Of a DNA stretch of 64,000 nt, positions 33,211 through 44,759 are shown in pieces (positions within the stretch are counted from its first letter, which is position 1; the number at the start of each line of letters is the position of its first letter). This stretch comes from Rhyzopertha dominica. Lineage: Eukaryota; Arthropoda; Insecta; Coleoptera; Bostrichidae. The stretch lies in assembly GCA_025024175.1 (NCBI GenBank), contig QCXZ01000045.1, positions 5,249,533 to 5,313,532 of the forward strand, in the 5' to 3' direction. Position numbers and translations under genes: made by a program. The notes beneath the pieces were generated by a model. The model made no database searches, was not told the DNA's origin, and saw only the letters and a program-made list of their open reading frames with translations.

Positions 33211-33504
33211 TTAAAAGCAGCTTATTTCTGTATATAAAGACGGAAGGCAGCGTCCCGCTGGAAAGAAGACCTGACAAATGTTTTCAACGAAATTGTTAAA
33301 ACGATCCAGCGGAACCCTTCCGACCCTACAAGTTGGACAGCTAATCGTCTTCGAATTCGCTGGCTCCCTTAGTATTTTTTGCGAATGCGCACACGTATTG
33401 CACACGTTGTGTGCTCTAGGGCAGTAGAATATCCGCTTTGGCGGTGCAAAGGGTTGGAAACATACCGGACATTTCAGCGACCCCCCAACGACATGTAATA
33501 ACAT
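33211..33504 (-). pseudogene. Duplicated RING exon fragment
   Basis: The block 33251-33576 is a direct copy of 31353-31678 with only a few substitutions. It encodes the same RING (all eight Cys/His ligands kept) from MLLHVVGG to VFFPAG, then runs into unrelated sequence. The upstream first exon and all tail exons are missing. This is a partial tandem duplication of the RING gene rather than a second gene. Confidence 0.75.
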
Positions 33505-33609
33505 TCCATACCTTACAATTCTGCCAATTAAAAATAATTATAATAATAAATATTATCGACTTTTTAAATATATGTCAAAATAAAATTATAAAAAAGCCAG
33601 ATGACTATC

Positions 33610-33775
33610 TCACACTCACACTAACTCCATCAGAAATTTCTTGGGCAGTATTCGTCTTGTGGAGATTGCTTCTAGTATGGGCTGGGAAAAGTCTACGTTG
33701 TACATTCAGCTTGCAGTTCTCACAGTATTTGAATTCACTGGATAGCACAGCGTTTTCCTTTGACTCACTTGCCAT
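33610..33775 (-). pseudogene. C2H2-like zinc-finger N-terminus (fragment)
   Basis: From MASESKEN (33775) the minus strand reads KYCENCKLNVQRRLFPAHTR and SNLHKTN, a single C-x2-C-x12-H-x4-5-H finger. Similar lone fingers open several insect mobile-element proteins, including (from memory) replication proteins of Polinton-like elements. It then runs into a short ACTCAC repeat and stops. With no polymerase following, it would be the stump of a deleted gene. Confidence 0.4.
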
Positions 33776-34419
33776 TATACTGAAATAAATCCAACAATAG
33801 AAAAAGAGTGGGGGTGGCATAAGAGATAGAGGGTTGGTCTGCCAGAAATCAGTACTAATGTTCAGTGGTTTACGAGAAGACCTATAAATACTAATGGTAA
33901 GTCTATATTACGATTAAATATGTTTATTATATCTCCTTATTTTTTTTCACTAGGTGTATTCAAAACGCAAGTCTACATCCAAGGCAGCTTTAAGGCGTCA
34001 CAGTGTCAGTATTAACAGAAGGCTGGCATATCTACTTAATAATATTAATAAACTTAAGGTTGAATTAGCAATGTATGATATTAATAAAAAGCTTAATATC
34101 TTAAAGTTGTAACTGGAAATATTTTTAAAATAAATGAATGTATATATACCAGCATTTGTACTTAATTCCAGCGCAAGCTGAATGCCAAAGTAACAGATCA
34201 TTTTTTTAACATATTATTTTAGCTAATTATATACCAAGAAAAAAAAATCCTATAAGCAAATATTCAAACAGTACTCACCTTTTCTAATGACTGGAGCTAT
34301 AGTTGAAAAGTATGCGTCTATTGTGCGGGCTTATATATACGAGTATGCTAAGTTATACTTATAAATTATTTAATATTATTGAGGTAATTAAACTACTCAT
34401 ATGTGCAAGCTAAATACAA

Positions 34420-34763
34420 TTATAATTCTCCAAACTGAAATAGTTGTGTGGCTTTTGCACCTTCATAACTCTTTTTAGACCCTAGATATTTTAAATACTT
34501 CGATTCGGGCCGTGAATTAAACGAGTTAATCACTTCTTGCGAGAAACATTTATTTAGCCTACTGGGTAGGAATAAAATTCGCTCGTCAACACTTTCGTCG
34601 CTGTTCTGAACCTTAATAACCGCACTTGTGCATAACCCGAATCTAGTCTGCATTTGCTTTATCTTAACAACGGGGTATATAGTACCAATTTTAGGATCAT
34701 CAGGTTTTATTTGATGATTTTCAAATTTTGGGACCTCGGATGATAATTCATTTAGTGAATCAT
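34420..34763 (-). pseudogene. Small conserved gene starting in the right TIR, start codon region frameshifted
   Basis: The frame that ends at 34420 (SKYLKYLGS, then ATQLFQFGEL) aligns with the ORF at 44495: shared features are MDSLN-LSS, TRFG-CT, IKV, ILFLP-LNK-FS and IN-FN. The ATG at 34761-34763 belongs to this gene, but one G is missing right after it compared with the left TIR and the second copy. Translation from there hits TAA at once; the next in-frame ATG is 34653. Ancestral length was about 115 residues. The fold is not known to me; the pattern recalls small OB-fold ssDNA-binding proteins, which is speculative. The promoter lies in the TIR. Confidence 0.6.
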
Positions 34764-36230
34764 TTTAATTTACCTTTTAGTAACTTGTAGCACTACACAC
34801 AAAGCACGTTCGTATATATGCTCGTATAGTCACCAAGCACGAGAGACGCAAACTAGCTAACAGGTATACCGAAGCCGGCGCTTTATATACAGTTTACAGC
34901 GTGGGAGAGCTAGGGGATAAAAGGCAGGTTTGAACCTGTCAGGTCAGGAACAAAGGAGCAGGCAGGTAGTTTAACAAAGCTGCAGATGTTCTTTTGTTGT
35001 GGGTGATTTAATGNGGGTTCTCAATGGGTGGTCAAGGGCAGGTGTTGCAACGGGTCTCCCATAAATTAAGGAACAAAAGGGCAGATGTTCTTTTGTTGTG
35101 GGTGATTTAATGAGGGTTCTCGATGGGTGGTCAAGGGCAGGTGTTGCAACGGGTCTCCCATAAATTAAGGAACAAAAGGGCAGATGTTTTTTTGTTGCAG
35201 CGGGTCCCCCATAAATTAGGGCGCAGATGTTCTTTTGTTGCAGCGGGTCTCCTAATAATTAGGGAACAAAGGGGCAGGTGGTCTTTAGTTGCGGGAGATT
35301 TAATGTAGACCACCCACATTCCCATGCATTAGGGAACAAAGGATCTTATCTTTCCTTGACAGGCGATTTAACGTAGGTACACTCACAAAGGAGCAGATGT
35401 TCTTTTGTTACAACGGGTCTCCCATAAATTAGACAACAAAGGTGATTTAATGAGGGTGGATTAGGGAACAAAGGACCTTACCTTTCCTTGACAGGTGATT
35501 TATACCCATAAATTATAGGTTTTGTCGATGGGGTGGGGTTGTCCGAGGTTATATATACAAACCAGCCTCGAAGCTTGGCATGTATGAATTGACGTTGTAC
35601 GGCTATAGTAAGAAATGTGTAAGTACACATCGCTAATTATAATTAAATCGCTAATTACCTCCATATCATTAGTCATAAATTAATCCAAACCGCGAATTAA
35701 AACCTTAATTATCGTTATCAATCAATTATAACCGCTATAAGCTAAGTACCGTAAATAAACCTTTTATTGACCTCATTAAACGGCTAATTGTCCTAATTAA
35801 TCAATTAAACCGCGAATCACCCTAATTAAAACCGCTAATCAACTTAATCAATCAATCCAATTATGCCAATCAATCAATTAAAACCGTTAATTATCTTAAT
35901 CAAAACTCTAATTACCCTAATCAAACAGACAATTACTTTAATAAAAGTCTAATTACTCTAATCAAAACTCTAATTACCCTAATCAAACAGGCAATTACTT
36001 TAATCAAAGTCTAATTACCCTAATCAAACAGCCAATAACTTTAATCAAAACTCTAATTATCCTAATTACAACCTCTAATTATCCTAATCAATCAATTAAT
36101 CCGCCAATTACCCTAATTAAACCGCTAATTACCCTAATTAAACAGCTAATTAACTTAATTAACCGCTAATTACCCCTAATTAATATGCAAATATGCAAAT
36201 GTGACGCCAGAACGGCGCTTTTCCCCTACT
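34754..36230 (-). repeat. Right TIR (1,477 bp)
   Basis: The reverse complement of the left TIR: tip 36191-36230, the 22-bp unit over about 35630-36175, the 53-bp unit over about 34975-35470, TATA at 34882-34889 and ATGATTCACT at its inner edge. It has fewer copies of the 22-bp unit and more of the 53-bp unit than the left TIR, so the two repeats have drifted in copy number while the unique parts stayed similar. Confidence 0.85.
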
Positions 36231-36236
36231 ACCAAT

Positions 36237-37650
36237 CTCCACGAAAATAGAGGTCGAAAAAGCTTAAGAAGAAACAATACAAATGCACGGGCGGAACGAC
36301 AGCCTGATTGGAAACAACCAACACCACAGATAAATACTGCATGTGTACAAATATGGTGGTTTGAATTATTTAATTAAGCGAAAAAACTGAAAGTTACAAC
36401 ATGTCACTAATTATATTAATAAACTTTAATATCTACATGATCCGTGTTCATGTCAATGTAATGTTCAGGACACGCCGAAGTTTCGGTTTTATGAAGTACG
36501 GTTCTAAAGGTCTTCTGTAGTATCAAACATACATCTCCTTTTCATTATATTTGATACAGTTTTCAATGAAGCATTCGAGTGGAGTGTTCTTAAATCAGTG
36601 TCGCTAACAATATTGTTGCTGATACACCATATCGACAGTAACATGAAGAGTATCTTTACCATTTAAACTTATTTAAGACATCCAGAATTTCTCGAGTTCC
36701 TGTAAGTGACTAGCCCTAGTTGAAGATGTTTAGAAGGCTTCAATTTCCTCTTTGTTACTGCAAAAATGCTATCTTGTTCAAGCGCATCCATTCTTACATT
36801 GTCACCTCCCATCTCATTTTTTATTCGAGCCGGACCGTGAAATGAATTGGAAAAGCAACATTTAACTGAATTTGAATATCACATTCACCTGGAAGAACAT
36901 TTTTCAATTGTAAATTATTGGTAGATATTGTTTTTTCTAAATTAAAGATATCTCGGAGCAATTTAAATGCGACGTTATGTAAAACAGTATTATTGCAGTT
37001 GCACACAGCAAGGATCAGTTGAAGTATTTTCTATTAGCAGAATTAAACAAAAGAGTTGGTTTAACTGAAATTTAATTATTGTCTTAAACCTTTCAAATAC
37101 ATTAGATAGCAAGTATATCTATTATTAATGCTATTATATATGAAGCGAAAACAATTTAAAAAAATGATTTCAGTGACGAAATTATAACTGATTTCGCAAA
37201 CAAAACACTCGAGTATCAGCCGCGTTCACGGCGCCGTGAAAACGTTTATAGGAAAAAACAGCAAAAAAAAGAACGACCTATCTGCTAAATATTTAATTAA
37301 TATTTACAAAAAAGAATAAATTACTATAGTTTCCTCTGTTTCTGAGTTGCAAAATGTTTTTTCAAACCCCAAACCGGACATAAAATACTAATAACCCCTA
37401 AATCGTATTATATAAAAAAAGTAATCGTAATCTGGCCTTGAAATGTTAAGCTGATCAGCGTGGTCTTAGTGTCGTGGGTCAATACAGCTGGGTTTAGAAG
37501 ACATCATGTCCCACCGAATGGCGAATGCACTCCAAACCAACCCTCGTCTACAATATGGACGATTCGGCCACCGAAAAAGTTGAAGCACGCTACTACTATC
37601 GCAGCACTCAAACGCAGAACCAGGAATAGAACAGTAGGCCTCTGATGGGC
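36237..37650. other. Spacer between the element and the second RING unit
   Basis: No gene recognised. Short overlapping ORFs at 37460-37723 on both strands have no motif. No copy of the TIR minisatellites occurs here. Confidence 0.3.
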
Positions 37651-37654
37651 GAGC

Positions 37655-38124
37655 TGAACCAATTTGCATATTAGCCTGTGTGAGCATGTGTAATTCGCTA
37701 TCGCGATCAAAAAATTGGGGCAAAAAAATTTTTTTTTGATTTTTTTTTACATGTGAAATATGACTGGATTTGCATGTTGATAAACAGTATTAGCGAGTTT
37801 ATTAGATGTTTTATTACTAAAGGAATCATTTCTACTCAGGCTAAAAATGATTAAATACTATAATTATTGAAAAAGAACACTTTTCAAGCGGTTTATTTTT
37901 TCTTTAACTCGTTTCTTATAGACTAAATGTGACTTATTTAATGAGATAACTTTTCCACTTTCTCTGTATATGACATAGAAACAGGAATTCGTTTAAATAT
38001 TACTTACCCTCACTTTAAACAAAAAAAAACTCACTTTACACAAACGCACATCACTTTTTCGAGCTGGAATGGTAAGACGATAATAGAAAAAGAAACGCAT
38101 GTATACTTAATATATTTTCTATAT
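37655..38124. repeat. Direct repeat of 27487-27990 (3' flank of RING gene 2)
   Basis: The same order of conserved words as the first copy, immediately downstream of the second RING gene's stop codon. It supports a common origin of the two RING units from one larger element. Confidence 0.65.
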
Positions 38125-39394
38125 TTAACTAACAAAAATAAACAGTTCAATAAAATGGGGGGGGAATGGATAATAATATTCTGCAACAAAAAGAAAAACA
38201 TGCTATAAGTATTAATAAAAATTATATATAAAAACTCTCACCTCTATCGTATGGCCGACCTGCCATCATTCCCAGCGGCCCTGCATAAGGCGGCTGGGGG
38301 TAATATACCGGCCATATGGGAGGNTGGATGTGGATTGGTTGCGGCATCTGCATTGGCGGCGGCGGCATCTGGATTGGCGGTGGCATAGGCCATCCGATAA
38401 ACCCATCTAATGGAAAGAAAGAAAAGTATGAAATTAGGTTTTATCTAAAAAAATAAGAAGGAATGACAGTGACTTACGGTTTACCGGATAGCCACCTCCG
38501 TGGATAACCGTGGCATATACATGTTATCAGCGTCTAATGAGGGAAAAAAAAGAAAAATGGAATTATGATTCTCTAATAATTCTTTAATAACTTACGGGCA
38601 AAGACATGGTGTCCTGCTTGCGGTGGGGCTGGGTAGAACACCGGCATATACGGGTTTCTATAACCCTCATCTACATAAAAAAAAAATTAAAAAATTATAA
38701 CAAGAGCAAATGCGATGACTTACTGAATACCGGTGTCCTCCGTCCTGCATTCAGGTCCACCGTGTCATCGTCGTTTAGGAGACCGGGTTGTTCTGAAATT
38801 GTAACAAATAGAACATTAAAACTTGCTAAACAGTGGGTTTTTTTTAAAATAAACTCACCTATATCGGCTTCAGCCGGAATATCATCGTCGTCATCGGAGA
38901 GGGCGATGACTAGAGACCCCTCCGATAACGGCGGTGTCGGCAGTCCAGGATGCATAGCTTCAACATTTTCTTCGTGATGAGCTTCGATTTCGAGCTCACC
39001 ATCCTCAAATCGGTCGGCTCGAAACAGCTCATCCCGTACTGCTTCGGCTAAAATATTGAAGCCGTCCCTCCGTATCCGGGATGATCTGCATACCGGACAG
39101 AGGACATCCCGGTGTTGCATCTCTTCTCGCCCCAGCAAAATATCAGCGCAGTCCCCGCAGATACTGTGCCCCAGTCCGCAAGACACTATCCGCACCGGAG
39201 GCGCGAATGCGGTAAGGCAGATGGGGCACTTTAGTACCCGGGTCATTGCATTCAATAATGCCATGGTTTTTAGGTATCTGTAAACAAATTAAAACAAAAA
39301 AGTTGTAGAAATTATCCAAGCTTTAAAAACAACAGTAAACTTACACATTGTACAGGCGAGCTGTATAATTTCTCAGTGGGCGAACTGCTTCCAT
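38125..39394 (-). CDS. Second RING-finger gene, seven exons, one-base deletion in exon 5
   Basis: Exons: 39394-39345, 39277-38859, 38792-38724, 38670-38596, 38533-38478, 38406-38242, 38180-38125. The first intron is phase 2 and the rest phase 1, exactly as in the first RING gene. The RING is C34, C37, C50, H54, C57, C60, C77, C80. The linker is acidic (SDDDDDIPAEADI), and the tail exons are rich in Pro, Met and Tyr; both genes share an EGYRNP module. Exon 5 is 56 bp where 57 is needed, so the frame breaks there; correcting it gives about 296 residues. This may be a real mutation or a consensus error. Proteins of the two copies are clearly diverged, so the duplication is old. Confidence 0.7.
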
Positions 39395-40370
39395 TTCTGC
39401 CACGTTGAATAGAATAACAATAATGTCATATTTCGTATTCATTTTTAGTTTTTATAAAATCGGTAATCCCTTCCAAAGAGGGGATGTTACTATGATCATT
39501 TCACAGGGTGTGTCCGAAAACGGTAAAATCCAATCACCTACACGCCTGAATGACCATAAAATCAAAACTTTTTTCTGTCCGAAAAACCGAGAAGACCTGC
39601 TAGTTTCCCAAGATTTCGTTATCAAGCGATCCATCGCCTTTAGTGAACACCTGTGCCTAAGCACGCAAAAGAGAAAATTAAGGAAACCGCCAACTCACCC
39701 TATTATTAATTGCATGACGCTGCTTCGAATGGCAACAATAGCACCCCGTTTACCTGTGAGGGCCCTCAGAATTCCGAGCTGGCGCCGGGTGGGCCTATTA
39801 ACGCTAGTCGCTCTGTTAAGCTCTATAACTGCTCGGCGAGCCCTTATACCTTCCCAATCAGATAAAACGATGCTCTTATCATGCAATGGATGTGAATAGT
39901 TAATCTTTTTTATAAATACATGCATATAAAGCATTTGAGTTTCTTTTTGCAGTATAAGTTATAGCCTATACATGTAAAACGGGGAAAATTAAGGCGACCG
40001 TTCCTCCCTATTATTCGCGCGATGCACTCTGTGTGTGTACTTTAGATGTCAAACCTTCATCCACTTGATCCGCCCTCTAAATTCTTAAGTATAGGTGAGA
40101 CTATAATTTCCAGCATACACTTAATAAGCATTCGTAGTCATATAATAAGATACCCGATCCGCCCTCCAAATTTTTAAGTATAGGTATGCCCTGTAATTTT
40201 CGGCAGACGCTTAATAAGTCACCTTTTATAAATACATACCTAGGAAGCAATAAATTATTGTCTAATATATATCCATAAACAAGTTTAAGCGCCTCTGTAT
40301 ACAATCATTTCAAAAGAAGCGTAAAACATATGTTCTAGTATCTGCATTGCATTAGATTGTAGCCATGTAA
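39395..40370. other. Spacer upstream of the second RING gene
   Basis: A plus ORF at 39405-39899 has no motif and is judged a chance frame. The words cgtaaaacatat near 40320 and near 44198 sit on both sides of the inserted TTAA element. They may be remnants of one local repeat. Confidence 0.3.
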
Positions 40371-40781
40371 TTAAGGGTCCTTTCTAGTCAGGTAAAATCT
40401 CAGAACTCAAAATTCTGCAACCAGCACAGCACTGGGCTGTCAACCGTTCGAAGACCCACAGAGGATTAACGTCTCGGCACGCTACTCCATAAAATGCAAA
40501 TTATGGGCACGCCAGGAACTGTTTGAAATACAAATAAATAAGATTTTCTCTTGGGTTCAAACGATTGTGGGATCGTGAGTTAAACGACATAAAAAAAAGT
40601 TCATACTAGACATTTATTTATATACATATACACACAATGATAATAATCAAAACAATTCTCACAACAATAATATATTTACAAAAATACAAAAAATAAAAAT
40701 AAAAAATAATAATAATAATAATAATAAATGTAAAATATTAGGTTTTATACAAATTATAAACAACAATTTACCGAAATAAAA

Positions 40782-42165
40782 CTACAAATCAATGCATTTA
40801 ATATCTCTAATTGGTAAATTCCTATTAATTCTGGAATCTAATAATTCTGGTAACAGTGCTGAAGTATAAAATTTTTTTAATTTATCAATTATCAAATTGT
40901 TCCAAAAATCTCTATTTCTTTCAATTATTTCACAGTGATGATCTAAATGTGTATATATAAAAAAGTAACAAAAATTTCTATTAGTAATTTCCAATAAACC
41001 CTGAATTTGGTACATATAATCGTGGTTGTGTTTTAATTTTATTTTACCCTCTGAATCTATATAACAATATTGAATTTTTTTTTGCTCAATGGCACATTGA
41101 ATATTCATGTCTCTTGCCGAATATGGACATTTAACTTCTATTATTGAATTTTCATCTACAATACCGTCCGGTGAAGCAGCCAGAAATTTATAAGTGTTAT
41201 GAATAAACAAACCACAGTTTCTCACTACTAAATTAAATTTTTCTTCGAATAGATCTATTGCCCGACGTTCGTTACATATCCCATGTTCCAAACTTTTTAC
41301 TCCAGATTTGCAGGTAGAATATAATAAATTCTTTACTAAATTTGCTGTGGAAGTTGTCGGCCTCATTTTGCAAATTTTACCAAAGTTACTGCCTGTAAGC
41401 CTGAAAGATTTTTCACTGAACCATTTTGGATTACTGCTCTGACCGCGTGTAATTTGTTCAATTTCAGAGCAGTTTGCTAATTGTAATTTATCTAAATAAT
41501 CTTTTCTAATTTCTGCAAATTCTTCGTTACTTTTGTCATCAATTTCTTGAGAATCGCCGTTACCGTAGTCCGCATCCGGATCCTGTATTTTGAAATTTTT
41601 ACGATATGTTTTTTTATTTTTGGGTGCAGGTTTTGATGTGCAAAATTTTGTTGTGAACTTGCCTAATACCTTACTTGTGAATTTATTTTTATTAATCACA
41701 TAAAAAAAGGGCAGTTTAGAATTAAAATTTATCGAAGCAGCAAGACACCTAGTTTCGTACGAGGCGCCAAGTGAAAAATTTATTCGTTTTCCTCCAACTA
41801 ATTTATTTACTGAACTATTAAAAGATTCTGCATGATTTGTGTCTACATCATGGAGTAAACTAGAAGAATGGACTGCAAGTCTATTAATAATTTTTTCAAA
41901 ATCGGCATAAACATGACTCTGACAAAATAGGGTATATAAATTATCTTCGCCTACTTTTGGTCCAAATATTCTTGACAATGATCGTGATGGCCTAAAATGT
42001 GTTTCGGGCTATTTAAAATGTCCAATTTTAACTTTTCGATTTTCAGATGCAAAGGCATGTTTTTATTTTTATAATATCGAAGGGCACTAACCACCGCAGT
42101 TCGAAAGCGTAAAATATTGTTTCGTAAAAACAGTCTTAATTTTCCATCCAGCCGGGAAGTATTGG
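40782..42165 (-). pseudogene. Transposase with C-terminal YqaJ-type exonuclease domain
   Basis: The clean frame is 41978-40782 (398 codons). It extends upstream to about 42165 in a second frame (AVVSALRYYKNKN, HILGHHDHCQEYF), joined by a one-base deletion at about 41962. The first part, with HHDHC and NHAESFNSSVNK, matches the end of the insect Mutator-like/Kolobok-type transposase domain. The second half is a lambda-exonuclease/YqaJ fold: RLTGSNFGKIC, SLEHGICNERRAI, then AASPDGIVDEN and IIEVKCPYS (the D...E-x-K metal site), then YQIQGLLEIT. YqaJ domains are 5'-3' exonucleases. The N-terminal catalytic part of the transposase is missing, so this copy is dead. Confidence 0.7.
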
Positions 42166-42479
42166 AAATTTCGCGAATTTTTCGGCGAACTTATTGAATT
42201 TTGAGAAAAAGTTTTTAATGAAAGTTTTTTCTTACTAAATATGCTATCACCAAATATACTTCCTAAAATTCTACGATCGCTAGATTTTCTGCAAATTTAT
42301 TTAACATCCAAAAATGTCTACACCATCAACTTAACTTTGAGTTTTCCAACTTCTATAAGAGCTGACTTACTTGAATTGCTATTTAAAAAAATATTTTTTT
42401 TATTCAATTTTGACATTATAAACATTATAACGCGCTTGTTGAATAAACTTTCTTCTCGCAAATATACAATGGTTTAATT

Positions 42480-44150
42480 CACTTGTTGTATAATATTTAT
42501 TATTTCTTAATTTTCCAAAATTATCTTTGAAAAAATTATTATAAACAAATTTAAAAAGTAATTACTAACTGCATGATTAGTGTATGTAGTTTGGAAGGAT
42601 GGTGCTATGAATTTAGAAAATAAATTTTTCATTGGGGATAATTGTTTCAGAGTTATGAAGTGGGATTTAACTCAAAAAGAAAAAAATGTCGTTTTTTAAT
42701 CGGTGTTTACAACGTCATTTCTCAATTGAATTTTAATTTAATTTAATGCTCTTTCTTTTTTCTGATAAACACTTTTTTGACAGTAAACGCGGTTTCGATG
42801 TTCTAGCCAAAANTACAAAAAAGCGCATTTTTTTTATTCTTTTGCTATAGCTATCAGCTTCCATAATACTTTGAAATTCGAAAACTTGGCATTTTACTAG
42901 TCAAAATGGTCTCATAACATACCAAAAAATCGAAATTACCCGACCTTTTGCACAAGTGGCCCTTTTTTAGAATAACGTGACTGGCTTTTTAAGTCGTTTT
43001 AAAAATTGTCAGCATTTTGAATTTTTGTACTTGTGAACTTATTGAATTAGATGCCATTTGAAAATAAAAATGGTGGCTTAAAGTCCATAAAAATAATAAT
43101 AATAATAAATAAATAATAAATAGGAGTATAAAAATATAGTCCATATTATAGACTTTTAGTAACCCCTCGTATATGACATATTACTTATAAAGACTCGATA
43201 ATAACTGAAGTTGGTAGATAGTTTTGCGTTTTTTATCTTACACCCAGTATAAGCAGACTAGAATCATTGTTTCTAAACTAAAGCATCAGTGTACTTACCG
43301 GTAGCAACGAGGTTGTTTGGTAGAACGTTTATTCTTCCTCCGTCGAGCACCACAAGTTAAATTTTTTTTTGAATGAAGACCCATGGCACATATACACAGA
43401 AACACACGTTGTCGGAACAGTTCGAATGTCACAAGACAAATGAAAAGAATCTTATTTCTGCACCCTTTAAATAATTGTGAAAATGGAATTACCCTGTGAA
43501 ATAACTGTGTACTTAGAAGAAGCCGGATCTAATCTGATCCTTTTAAGTATATAGTTTCCAGGTATTTCTAAAGTCTTTACATCCGGTACGGGAAAAAGAT
43601 TACATTATCAACAATCCACACTTTCCCCAACCCTCGTTTATTAGTCCATGTACTGACAAATAAATAATAATACCTTCGAGGAATTGATTCCGAATAATTT
43701 ACCTAGATCCAAAATGGGGATACCCAAATCGGGGATAATTGTTATGAATGAACTGCAGTTAGACCCAACATCTTGGGGGGTCTTAAGTGACGACCTGCGG
43801 TAATAAATCATCCTAGTATATTCGGTCGGGGCGGATTGGCTGTTAAATGTGTTGCCTATTTACAATTTTTTTTTATCAATGAATACACAAAAAAACAAGC
43901 AAGTTTAGGAAAAACCAAGCCGACAGCGGACTGCAGTTTTGCTGGATCTTTACAATGAGTATAAATTTTAACAAATATCTCAATCAGTTTTCGAGAAAAA
44001 GTGTTATAAAGTTTTCCAGTTATTACTGTTTTTTATGGAAATGAGTACGCAATTCAGATTTTTTTCCGTGAGCGGAGTAAAATTGTTCGATTAAAACTGT
44101 TCTAAAAATGTGCCAATTTTGCGTGTGTCTGACCATTGGTAGAAAGGACC
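42480..44150. other. Non-coding half of the TTAA element
   Basis: AT-rich, without coding frames; one N at 42813. It presumably held the now-lost 5' part of the transposase gene. Confidence 0.35.
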
Positions 44151-44494
44151 CTTAACTAAAGATTACTATCTGCAAGTAATCTTTCTAACAAAGCGTAAAA
44201 CATATACCTGTCAGTTCTATTATCAAATTATAGCTTACAATATAAATTATATGTCAAGATTTAATTGAAAAAGTCGTTTTTCCCACGCAGGGGAGCTATA
44301 AAAACCCTCTCACAATCATGTTGAATTTAGTTTACGTGTGTTGTACGTATAACAACGTGGCTATCCAAACGTTCGTCTGTGTTTACCAGTAGTGCAAAAG
44401 TTTGTGGTTATAAGTGTTTTTTTTTTAATATTGTTGTGGCTACGAGCGTATTGTATTTTTAATATCGCTACGACTTATAAGGTATATATTTCAA

Positions 44495-44758
44495 ATGGAT
44501 TCGCTTAATAATTTGTCGTCACAAATCCAACAGACGGAAATTAAAAAAATAGCAATTGCCGAACTTAAGATCGGCGAGGCCTACACTATCGTGAAAATGA
44601 AACAAAGTCAAACGAGATTTGGTGTCTGCACATACGCGATAATAAAAGTTTGCGATGCTAACGAAACCGTGAATAACCAAATATTATTCCTTCCGGCCGG
44701 GCTAAATAAAGGCTTCTCCCCTGACACAATTAATATGTTCAATGCCAAGCCTGAGTGA
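44495..44758 (+). pseudogene. Second copy of the small conserved gene, 3'-truncated
   Basis: 87 codons from ATGGATTCGC. A TATA box (CTATAAAA, about 44296) lies 200 bp upstream, as in the TIR copy. The protein matches the 34.4-kb gene along its length (MDSLN-LSS, KIG--Y--VK-KQ, TRFGVCTYAIIKV, ILFLPAGLNKGFS, FNAKPE) but stops at TGA where the other continues with SKYLKYLGS. About 25 residues are therefore lost. Conservation of sense codons between two otherwise diverged copies suggests it was under selection. Function unknown. Confidence 0.6.
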
Positions 44759-44759
44759 T

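Larger units (their letters stand above)
25821..36230. mobile_element. Polinton/Maverick-like element with long TIRs, non-autonomous
   Basis: A 10,410-bp unit. The ends are AGTAGGGGAAAAGCGCCG reading inward from both sides and are flanked by a perfect 6-bp duplication ACCAAT (25815-25820 and 36231-36236). A 6-bp target duplication, AG...CT termini and TIRs above 1 kb together are the signature of Polintons. None of the expected core genes (protein-primed DNA polymerase, integrase, packaging ATPase, capsids) is recognisable inside. The cargo is a RING-finger gene, a conserved small gene, a zinc-finger fragment, an unknown ORF and an 18S rRNA piece. It is best read as a deleted or cargo-carrying derivative. 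Confidence 0.75.
40375..44151 (-). mobile_element. TTAA-flanked DNA transposon with YqaJ nuclease (Kolobok-like)
   Basis: The ends are inverted: GGGTCCTTTCTA at 40375 and its complement TAGAAAGGACCC ending at 44151. TTAA duplications lie at 40371-40374 and 44152-44155. The length is 3,777 bp. TTAA targeting is typical of Kolobok and piggyBac; the protein inside is not piggyBac. The TIR is short (12 bp identical) and the element is decayed, so the boundaries are probable rather than certain. Confidence 0.6.

Noticed and set aside
29948..39394. RING genes as gall-inducing 'bicycle'-type or secreted RING effectors
   Set aside because: The mini-exon style is similar, but no signal peptide is present and the bicycle Cys-Tyr-Cys motif is absent, so I do not claim this identity.
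40375..44151. TTAA element as piggyBac
   Set aside because: The TTAA target fits, but the protein has no piggyBac DDD or Cys-rich C-terminus; the YqaJ domain and preceding motifs point elsewhere.
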